Positions 55,361-64,000 of a stretch of DNA of 64,000 nt are shown here, in pieces; within the stretch, counting starts at the first letter, position 1, and each line of letters starts with the position of its first letter. The notes beneath the pieces were generated by a model. It saw only the letters and a list, made by a program, of their open reading frames with translations. It was not told where the DNA came from and ran no database searches. This DNA comes from Mucidula mucida (Eukaryota > Basidiomycota > Agaricomycetes > Agaricales > Physalacriaceae). The position numbers were made by a program, and so were the translations under genes. The stretch is taken from positions 1 to 64,000 of the forward strand of contig JADNYV010000093.1 in assembly GCA_015501055.1 (NCBI GenBank), written 5' to 3'.

Positions 55361-57474
55361 TTATGTCCACCATGCCCGAGGAAGTATTGCGGGACACTCA
55401 AAAGTATCGTAAAATGTCTGTGCATATAGTAAGGTAAGAGCCCGTTCCTGTGCCAAGCCCTGTGGTGACTCTCTTGTGCCAATTGGAGCCTTCAAGATTG
55501 TGGGTTTCTCCACCCGCCACACTGCCATAATCCAACACAGCTTTTCCAACCGTTCTGCCTGAGGTGCCCATTCCATCGAACAAAGACCTTTGTGTACGCA
55601 AGACACGTCAGCAGTGATAATCTGAGCCTTGGGAAATAAGTCCAAGATCTGGGCGTATCAATCCTCTTGTGCAGCTGCTTCCTCGTCGGCATCCGGCAAA
55701 TCTGAAGTGTCCCGGAAATGATTGTCGAGCATGATCAGCTCAAAACAAAACATTAACTTAAAAAGACACCATATCGTGTCTCGCCCTCTTCAAGGCTCGG
55801 CAGCGCGAATCCGCCAGCAGGTGTTGGACAGATGGGCTTGAATTGAACACCACCAGAAGAAAGTGCATCACCCAAAGATGCGGCGGTCTTCGCAAGGGCT
55901 TCTTGACAACATGTTGTCAACTGCCCCTCCTCTGTGCCTTGCTGGCGGGCAAGGAAAAGAACATCCCTCCACTCTTGATTGGAGAGTGCAGGAGCATTGG
56001 AATGCTGGGACGTGATGCGATAAACAAGGGCGGGGAATATATGATTATATTGAGCAAATAATGCGGAGAAGTGCTCGTCAGGGAGACTATCGCAAAGAAA
56101 TAGACCAGGAGGTGGGAGCATGTACTTCGCGGCAAGCAGCGGCTCCTTGCTTTGGCGCTGGAGCCGCCGCTTCTCCTCGACAAAATTGGTCTTGACCTCC
56201 ACATTGATCACGCGCCAGCCTGGGTGCAGAGGAGGAGAGTAGGGTGTGCATGTACAGTCTTTGAGAAGATTATGTGCTTTTGGATCTGTTGAGACTTCAG
56301 TGAGAGAATGGAATACATCAAAAAAACTCACCCATTGGCTTCGGCTTCTTGGGAAGCTTGCCTGCTTGATCTCAAGATGCCTTGATTGAGGCAGTTGAGC
56401 GTCGAGGACCAATAGAGGAAGATGAGATGAGGCCTCGGCGTTGGTAACCATGCCTGGGGGCGAGGGGGTAAAATTGAAGGTGCTTGTCCGAAAGCACAGG
56501 AAACGATCCAGGAAGCAAAAACTTGGCGGGGTCGTCACTCAAGCCAGTGAAAATTGTAGGATACGGACCTGGAGGAGGGGCGTATGATGGATGTTCCACA
56601 ATGGGAACAACTTTGAGGATATGTTGCGTGTTGAAGTGGGATAGGGGGCAAATGTAGAATACGGGAATGTTGGGAGTGATGGAGAACATTTTGACAACAT
56701 AATGCTCAAAGGTGAACACACTGAGGGTGGTAGGAAGCGTGGGCAGATCACAGAAAGCGCGCTCGTGGCGCAGAACGGGTTGGTACATTGTCATCCAATC
56801 TATGCTGGCAGAAATGTCTAACCAGAGACGGAACAACCCATTCATCAAGATACAGATGGAGGTGAGATTGTTGGTGACAGATTCCAAACAAGATAAGGAC
56901 TGTTGCAGGCAAGGGAGACACATGTCGAGGAAATGTATGATTTTGGCGTTGGGCTGAGCGCGCTCCCTCTTGGCGTTGTAATAGATATTTGCCCGCTCAA
57001 CCGCCCAGTTCACAGCCTCCCAACAACGGACAAAGAAGAAGTGTTTCAGCAATCCTACCCCCACAAGCTGCCCAGTCCTCCAATCCATGTCACTCTCCGT
57101 TGGGACGTTCCACATGTGGCGGTAAGGATAGTACGGGTCCGCCTGGTCTGTGGGAAGAGTAGGAAAGACCACGAAGTGGGGAATACAGTCGTTGTAGAAC
57201 TGTGGCGCACATGTTGGGTCATGAGCGCCAAAGTGTCCCTCGGCACAGACTTGGACGGGTCCCGTAGGTGGTGCTGGAATGTTGGGGGCGTCCATCAACA
57301 ATGTGATGAAATGTCAGCCATCGGGTGCCAGACTACCAACGTGCCCGTTGTTTGCATTCAACTCAACTATAAGGAATTGTGTAGGAATGCGGAAAATAAT
57401 ATGTCGGACTCACCATTCTCACGCGGCCGATTGACCAGCAAGTCCTTGGGCTGGAATTTATCCTTTGGAGGCAT
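55361..57474 (-). pseudogene. hAT accessory gene, right copy (unknown function)
   Basis: ATG at 57474. Exon 1 ends at 57414 with a GTGAGT donor; a second intron (GTAGTC...TTCCAG) can link HV to APPTGPVQVCAEGHF. At the 3' end EEGETRY is joined by a GTGTCT...CTTCAG intron to DLPDADEEAAAQED, in frame here but not in the left copy. TGA at 55658-55660 then interrupts the frame, which otherwise continues with LDLFPKAQIITADVSC to LPRAWW (stop at 55361). Without that shared TGA this copy would be open. The gene diverges from the transposase. Function unknown; no nuclease or helicase motif is seen. Confidence 0.7.
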
Positions 57475-57792
57475 GCCGTCCACCTGCAGTCATATCGGGA
57501 GTGGCGTCCAAAAATGGGGAAGTAGTCTCTCGAGGCAGGAGAACAATTGTTCTGCGGCCAGGCAGAGCACTTGAAGTGCTGCACCGGTTCGAGAGGCAAC
57601 AGAGGAAATAAATTCCTGTGTCTAGGAAGGGGGAGCGAAAAAGAGCAGAGGCGGTGCCAACAAGGAGGAGCGAGGAGTGATGAGAGGGACGGCGGACTGG
57701 GCTGAATCGGGACTTAGACAATTCTGGACCTTTCTATTTGGTCCTGTTGTCCAAGGGGCTTCAGAACCTTTGATTTGATTGGACTCGGCTGG

Positions 57793-57824
57793 ACTTGTCT
57801 AGACCCATACAAGTCTAGACAAGT
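57793..57824. promoter_or_regulatory. 12-bp perfect palindrome in the divergent hAT promoter region (right copy)
   Basis: ACTTGTCTAGAC, 8-bp spacer, GTCTAGACAAGT; identical to the left copy. Confidence 0.5.
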
Positions 57825-58243
57825 CAGGTCTGCCTCCCACCATTATCCACCCTTGCCCGCCCCTCTCCTCCTCTTTTTTTTCTCTGCCCGACGCAACGGA
57901 CAACCGAGGATCAGGGATTTAGTCCCTTTTCCGCCTTAGATTGAACTTTATGTTCATTCTGCCCTCCTTAACGGCCGGGACTATATGTCCCTGCTGTCCT
58001 TTTGGATTTTTGGATGCCTTATCAATGGCAATCTGTATGGTAAAGGAATTTCTTTGCCGTCTTGAGATGCTGATTTGTCTGTAGTGTGGCGCCTGACCCG
58101 GATCAACTATGCTTCGCCCTGGATCAATTTCCAATGGATTTTATTGTGCCGTGCTCGTTGGCGCCAGTGTCCGGTCTTCTGGTCAGGATTTTCTACTTTT
58201 ATTCTCAAAAATTGTATGTATATTCTCCCGCTCGATATTCGCA

Positions 58244-61200
58244 ATGTGGACTAGCCGCCAGTCCTCCAGTGGGTCCCTTGCTGAGAAGCGTTGTCGTTCC
58301 TTGATGGTTGGGGAATCATCCACTGCCAAATGTGGTCGCCCTGCTGGCCCTACTGTCACTTCCAGGCCTCGCGGCGGTCTCAGCAAGGCCCAGATTGCCA
58401 ATGCCAAAGGGAAAGGCAAGGCGCGCTCCAAGTCCCGCCAGAGCAAGGCTACTGTATCCGATGACAACGATGATGGTATGCCGGAATTGCTCAATGTCGA
58501 CGCCAGCAATGGCAACAAGAGCAATGATGAGGCCGACGGCGCTGAGTTCAATGCGGTGTCAACTCACTCTGCAATGACGGATGGTGTCGGTAACGAGATC
58601 GACTTGGAGCATGAACTCCAGGACAGAGAATTCTTTGTCAAGTTGCTCGGTATGTCTCTTTTCTTCAATATTATTCTTGTACACTAATTCTTTTCTTAGG
58701 GAAAAAGCAGTGTGTTTGGGTCTCGGGCGTCTACAAGCACTTTGACCCTCCGGAGGTCATCAAAACCAACAATGGTTTCCAGCAATCCTTTAGATGCCAG
58801 CGGTATGTTTTTCCATATTGCTTGAAATTCACCTTTTGATGGATTTTTTAGGACTGGTCAACACATTACGCGGGGATTTGGCTCTTCGACGAGCACAACT
58901 ACTAACCTCCGTCGCCACGAGACTCTGTGCAATCAGAAGGAGGTCGACAACACACAGACCTCCCTTGCGCCATTCGCCCAAGGCTCCATGTACACCCCGG
59001 GGAAATTGCACATGGTTATTGCGAAACATATCGCTGTCAACCATTGTCCATTTGCTCTCTACACCAACAACCCTCTCGCCGAGATCATCTACATGTTTTG
59101 CCCGGATGCCCTCATTCCTTCTGACAAGACTCTCTCCCACGATATCAGGGAGGTTCATGAATTGTCGAAGATCAATGTAATTGCTTGACTTCTGGTAGGC
59201 ATTAATATTTGTGTTAAGGTTCATATTGTTGATGGCTTTGTCTTAGAATGCTTGCGGCAAAAAGCACACTGTTTTCGACACCTGGGCATCAGGCGGCAAG
59301 CGGTCTGTTCAAGGCGTTGGTGTAGCCTTTTTCGACCAGGGGCAAATGCAAGTCTTATCGTTGGCTCTGATTCCGTAAGTTGTTTGTTCAGATCATGTTC
59401 TTCGTACTGAATTATCATCAGACTGCACAAAGCGCATATAGCCAAGTACCTCGCCGAGAAAACGGTTGACTGTATACAAGAGTTCAAGTATGAGAAGGAC
59501 ACCCTTGCGTTTGTTGGGGATAATGCCAGCATCAACCCAAAGATGGTGGCCGAGTCCATTCCTCGTCTCCCGGTGGACACTCATTCCGGCGAGGATACAT
59601 ATGTTGGTTGTGCGGGGCACCAGATTGACTTGTCGACCCGGGTATGTGTTTCATTTAGATGGAGAGCCAAAACTGACCTGCTTATAGGCTACTATGTCGC
59701 AATTCCTTGGCAAGAAGCTCGCAAATAAAGGCTTCGCTGATTACAATGAGAACACCGACTTCGACCAAGTTGGCAATGTTTACATGGACGACAACAATGA
59801 CAAGCCCAACAAGGAGGAGCAGAACGTGCTTCTAATGGTTGATGTGCAGACCAAGGAGGAGGAAGAGGCAGCTGCAGAGGATATTGCAGCGGCCTTGGAG
59901 GAGGTGCAGCAGTTGACTGACGCCGACAAGAAGCTCGGCAAGTCCGCCGTCACCAAGGTATGTTGTCCTCGACATTATTGAAACTGTTCTGATTTTCCAA
60001 AGATCATCAAGACTGGATGTCGCATTTTCAACACGCAGCTTATGCAGGAGGAACTGGCCGCCCAATGCACCCTTGCCAACATCAAGCCAATGAAGATGGT
60101 TCGCGCGGTTGCAATGAGATGGAATTTGGTTCACCCCGTCTTGGAACGGGCCTTGTACCTGAGGCCTGCACTCAACCGTCTTGTCGTTCTGGCCCAGTTC
60201 AACAAGGTGCCAAAGAGGAAAATGTCAAAGTTCAAACTGACGCCAGCAGAATGGCAGATTATTAAGCAGTTGGAGAAGGTTCTCAAAGTATAGTTGTCCG
60301 TTATTCATTTTTTTTGTGTACTTATAGTAAATACAGTTGTCTGTCCTTGCATCGAAGCAACTCTCCAAGTCCAAGGTTCCCCTTATTTATCAGGTTATCC
60401 CCATCTTCGACAAGCTCGTTGACGAGCTCGATCATGTTATTACCAACAAAACCAACCATGCTGTCGTTTGTGCAGCGGCGGCTCGTGGCCGTGCTCTTAT
60501 CCTCAAGTACTACGTGAAGACGGATAACAACCGGATTGTTTGCATTTCCATGGATAAGTGTTGATTTACTCTGCTGCCGTTCTTCGCTAATGGCTCTGCT
60601 CTCAGTTTTGCATTCGGGACTCAAGACGCGCTACTTTGAGTCTCAAAGCTGGGAGCGGGAATGGATTGACAATGCTCTTGACCATGTTTGCAAGGAGTAC
60701 ACCCGCTATCGGCCAGCAGAGATGGCACCAGCAGGTCCCAGTGTTGCTACGCCTGCAGTATGTGTTCCTTATTTTTTTTCCCGGCGGCTCTCTGATGCTT
60801 CGCTTAGGTGTCTAATCCTTTTGCTAATGTCGGTGTGATGGCCAATTTGGAAACCGAAGGCGACACACTGGAGGACTATTTGACCACACCCGTTGTGACC
60901 ATGTGCACCAACCTACTGTTGTATTGGGCGTCACAGCTCAATGTTCCGGATAGCAAGGGCAAGATTACCGTCACTGCAGGTGGGGCTCTGGTGCAGATGG
61001 CTCTTGATTATCTTAGTGTGCCCAGTAAGTTGAGATTTTCATTTGCTGTGCACTCCTACTCATTTGGGGTTATTGCAGCCACCTCAATCGACATCAAATG
61101 TCTGTTCTCACATGCGGGACTTGTTGTCACAAAGCATTGTTTCAACCTTTCTGATGCGTCGACACAGACACAAGTACTTCTACAGAGTTGGTGGAGGGAA

Positions 61201-61284
61201 GACGGGCTGATTGACGAGGCATTTCTAACAAAGCACTTCAACACAAAGCATCGCCGTGGTAAGAATGCCAACAACAATGATTAG
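58244..61284 (+). pseudogene. hAT transposase, right copy (degenerate)
   Basis: ATG at 58244 (MWTSRQSSSGSL). Exon structure as in the left copy, with in-phase introns such as CTCG/GTATGT...CTTAG/GGAAA and ATCAAT/GTAATT...CTTAG/AATGC. The core keeps HTVFDTWASGG, FVGDNASINPKM and CAGHQIDLSTR. The donor after CISM reads ATAAGT where the left copy has GTAAGT, so one intron would not be removed normally. The dimerisation motif is IDIKCLFSHAG in place of the usual ER.FS, losing the conserved Glu in both copies. The expected product is a nuclear DNA transposase, very probably inactive. Confidence 0.86.
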
Positions 61285-61570
61285 AGTACTTCTTTGTCTA
61301 CTTATGTTCTTCTATGCAATCCGCTGACATGTCTACCTACATTATGCCTTCTCATATGCCTTATACTTAGAAATATCAATTGTTTTATGATTTTTTACTA
61401 TGTATCGTAAGATTCAGCGAGTACTCGCTGAACTCATGTGACTCGACTCGTTTGAACTCAAGTCACTAAGACTCAAGTCACATGACAAGTGATGAACACT
61501 AGTTTAGGGTCACGAGTACTTGCCTGGCGAGTGCCGAGTCAACTTGAGTAAGTACTCGTGGTGCTCTCTA

Positions 61571-61755
61571 ACTCGAAGGTTAAACACATCAACATCAAGC
61601 ACCATTACATCCGCGAGCTTGTCGAAGCCGGCGAAGTCCAGGTCAACTTTGTGCGGGGCACAGAGAATCCAGCGGACATGTTCACAAAGCCTCTCCCGTG
61701 CGACACTCACAACTGCTATCTCTCAGTCCTTGGTATTGGGTCCGTCAATGAGTAA
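61571..61755 (+). pseudogene. Copia RNase H, C-terminal end (partner of 10133-11976)
   Basis: The frame SKVKHINIKHHYIRELVEAG, then VNFVRGTENPADMFTKPLP and a stop, is the canonical copia RNase H tail. It begins at the ACTCGAAG octamer right next to the hAT terminus, where the left copia fragment breaks off. Confidence 0.85.
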
Positions 61756-61773
61756 TTGTCGGACCAAGGGGAG

Positions 61774-62058
61774 TGTTGAAGGAGGCGCGTATAGACGCAT
61801 TCGTCTATTTCATTTTCCCGATGTAGCTTAATACAATCGACTACTTATAGTTGGCTCTCGTTTCATGGATACCTTAGTCGTTCTACCTTCTTGCGGTCGA
61901 CTGAGGTATGCCATTACTTACCTCTACCTTCGCTTATTGTATACATACTCATTCACAGTACTTACCATATTGTTCTCACAATAGGTACTGCGTACGCTGC
62001 TAATACAGTTGTTCTACCTTCTTGCGGTCGACTGAGTACTTACCATATCGTTCTCACA
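61774..62058 (+). repeat. Copia 3' LTR (end uncertain)
   Basis: The polypurine tract GGACCAAGGGGAG is followed by TGTTGAAGGAGGCGCG at 61774. Within it, GTTCTACCTTCTTGCGGTCG recurs (~61879 and ~62010), as does GTACTTACCATATYGTTCTC (~61957 and ~62035). This suggests a ~77-130-bp internal duplication near the LTR end. No matching 5' LTR is in the window. Confidence 0.65.
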
Positions 62059-63477
62059 ATACCGTTGTTGCGCTTCGCGGCGATCTTAATTGTCACCTCT
62101 CCCGCGCCGTGTTCTCCGTCCTCGCCAGCACACACTGCGACACCCATGGGGCAGCAGCCGTTATCCCGCGCGCCGGATGTGTAGTAGAAGGATGCGCTGG
62201 CGAGAGAGGCGCGCCGAGTGAGCACTAGAAGGTGCGTTTTCGTGAGTTCATCTGTATTTGTCTGTGCAATGTGCAATAGCAGTACCTGGAACTGGCGGGG
62301 AGACTGCGAGGAGCCGGGAGACGGCGAGGATTGCGATGAAAAACAAGGAGATCCTGTCTTCAGGGCATGTCGGAGGTTCGTATTGAGCAGCTCAGGAAGG
62401 CAACCAAACTCAGCAGTACGAGGCGTATATGAGAGCTGCGGAAGGCCCGCTCGCCACAAAGCTAGATGGTAGCAAGCTATGTGTCCAGCTTCGTGTCAAT
62501 GGCTGGCGGAGGAAGACCTGAAAGGGCCGCGCTTCCGACAAGCATGAAAGTCACACCAACCATCAAGCGCTCAACGATGGTATGAGCAGGCCAGTGTAGT
62601 TCGGGCCAAGTTGCTCAGGATTGAGTGACGGAGATGTCGATGCATCAGCGACACTCAAAGCGTTCTGCACGAGGTTGAGGTAAGAGACTCCGAGTCGGTT
62701 TACAGTCTGAGATTGCGGACACCGGTGAGCTGTAACATGTATTCACCCAATTGAAGATTGACGGTCAAGAGAATACCGCACCATCATGAAATAAGAAATG
62801 ACAGTAACACTACAGATTGAGAGCCGAGATTCTCTATGAACGAGGGCAGTCCTACACGACAAACAGGCCTTATAGCTATGCGTGCTTTTAGTGTCCGTAA
62901 GGCGTAAAAATCGAAACGGCGGATTTGCATTACTTTGTTGTTCAACCGGGAGGCGCCAGATCGACTTCTTGGCGGCAATATATTGCGGCCCGGCCCGCGA
63001 ATCGACGACGCGCAAGCGAGAGGACTCGCAGCGATTGTCGGCAAATTCCAAGTGACACTTTAAACGTAATGCGCTGGGAGAACATGGGAAAACCACAAAG
63101 GAAAAAGTTAAACTCCGTCGAGAAACGAATGATGGCGTTCACGAGAAGATGAAGGCATGTCCATTCTCGAGGAAAGAGAAATCTATGAAACAGTGCATGA
63201 TGGTCAGAAGGCAGAAGTGTGACCATTGCCAGGGTCACGCGCCTGGATGCCGACCACGACTTAGTTAACTCTTCTAGGCCAAGTACCTAACTTTTTGTTG
63301 TCTCCCGTCACCGGAGACCTGGAAAGTAATCCAACTCCTGGACCAGCACCTTTACTTTGTGAATTCAGGCTGCAATGGCGACCGACCGGCGAACATGACC
63401 TGACCAAAGTTCCTTTGGCAGCTCGCTACAGCTCATCACTGACCACGCGGCAGTGCTGCTACTGCAGCAGAGATTCA
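62059..63477. other. No convincing gene
   Basis: Several short frames on both strands, none with clear motifs or paired splice sites. A minus-strand stretch at ~62580-62710 (NRLGVSYLNLVQNALSVAD) looks protein-like but has no linked upstream exon. Confidence 0.4.
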
Positions 63478-64000
63478 CCTCCAGAGCGTCTTCTGCTTCG
63501 CCCGAAGACTTAGCTCTTCTTCGTGCCATCCAACGATCTCTTCGTCAGGACAAGCAAAGGCAGCTTTGAAGGCCGTTATTCTTCTCCCGTCCAAGGAAAT
63601 CATAAAAGCTCTCGCAGAGCCTCAAACATCCAATCATTCGTTGTTGTATATGAGGTGTCCTCCAGAACATGCCTTTTTATGTCTATAATACCGCGTTATC
63701 ACCCTTGCCAGTCGATTGTCGCTCTTCAGTCGCGACCTCTCGACGAAAAAGATTTTCGCCCTCAGCAAAATGTCGCCTCCCATCGTATCCTGCAATTTTC
63801 ATCCATTCTTTGTCATCGCCCATGTCTCTGACGCTATCGGAACTTAACGGAACACTCGCCAGCACATCTCGATCGGTTTGGGCACCTCGACCATACCTCG
63901 AATTCTACGGCCGGCAGCTACGAGGGCAAATACGGTCACCCCAGCTCCCTCCGGAATCTCCGTCGAAAATACTCTTCCATTTCTTCTCCTCTATTATTCG
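63478..64000 (+). pseudogene. Unknown spliced gene family, copy 3 (internally deleted, runs off the window)
   Basis: This aligns with copies 1 and 2: a start region near SPEDLALL/RSLRQ, the ILLPSKEIIKALAE-type block, NFHPFFVIAHVSDAI, and a damaged AWAPQPYLEFYAGSY block. Exon 2 and its flanking introns are missing, so exon 1 runs directly into exon 3 sequence. Clearly a decayed copy. Confidence 0.5.

Larger units (their letters stand above)
52982..61570. repeat. Right arm of the ~8.59-kb inverted repeat
   Basis: Reverse complement of 1545-10132. Differences from the left arm include a few 1-bp indels and the codon and splice-site changes listed under the hAT genes. The inner junction continues as gypsy pol, so this arm preserves the ancestral gypsy context that the left arm lost. 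Confidence 0.93.
55104..61570 (+). mobile_element. hAT-family DNA transposon, right copy
   Basis: 6,467 bp, inverted copy of 1545-8011. Inner flank 55096-55103 is gypsy LTR (ATGTGTTT); outer flank 61571-61578 is copia RNase H (ACTCGAAG). The flanks do not match, so this is not a simple insertion with its own target duplication. The copia octamer has a near-identical partner at 11970-11977 (ACTCGAAC). Confidence 0.9.

Noticed and set aside
62580..62710. Minus-strand protein-like stretch (NRLGVSYLNLVQNALSVAD)
   Set aside because: No upstream exon could be joined in phase and no domain was recognised.

Overview
The window looks like a repeat-dense accessory region of a mushroom-type basidiomycete (Agaricomycetes). 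Reasons: short 46-71 bp GT-AG introns, a DUF6535 membrane-protein gene, a KDZ-type (Kyakuja-Dileera-Zisupton) transposase with a CxC2-like cysteine cluster, chromodomain Ty3/gypsy elements, and hAT, copia and LINE remnants. Most of the 64 kb is nested transposons. Few genes look like intact host genes: a DUF6535 gene (28054-31289, minus) and two unknown spliced genes (27020-27608 and 24867-25392, both minus).

Layout. 1-940: decayed LINE endonuclease. 1099-1544: truncated gypsy LTR. 1545-10132: left arm of a huge inverted repeat (hAT element plus the 5' part of a gypsy element). 10133-11976: 5'-truncated copia pol. 13.9-15.0 kb, 25.7-26.8 kb and 63.5-64.0 kb: three copies of one unknown gene family. 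16215-16466: MITE-like element. 16612-17942 and 24294-24446: a DUF6535 paralogue split by gypsy G1 (17943-24293, TSD CATTG). 32795-55103: minus-strand gypsy G2, whose pol is split by a 16-kb DNA transposon (36843-52819) with ~438-bp terminal inverted repeats and TSD ATTCC. 52982-61570: right arm of the inverted repeat. 61571 onward: the missing 3' end of copia with an LTR.

The KDZ transposon is the centre of interest. It carries a KDZ transposase (minus). Divergently from it run two plus-strand genes: one with an RNase H1 N-terminal (hybrid-binding, viroplasmin-like) domain, and one large protein of unknown function. Gypsy G3 (42106-48615, TSD CCCAC) sits inside the hybrid-binding gene. Removing G3 and one TSD copy restores an uninterrupted 299-codon spliced frame. 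Nesting is therefore G3 in KDZ in G2, with hAT in the G2 LTR.

The gypsy elements appear self-primed in the Tf1/sushi manner. A 12-nt stretch ~32 nt downstream of the LTR TATA box is perfectly complementary to the primer-binding site 2 nt after the LTR. The two sequences co-vary between copies. The two hAT copies lack target-site duplications and their flanks are shuffled with copia, which points to hAT-driven or hAT-hAT rearrangement. Recurrent CGA-to-TGA stops suggest methyl-CpG decay. All assignments are from reading motifs by eye; no database search was run.
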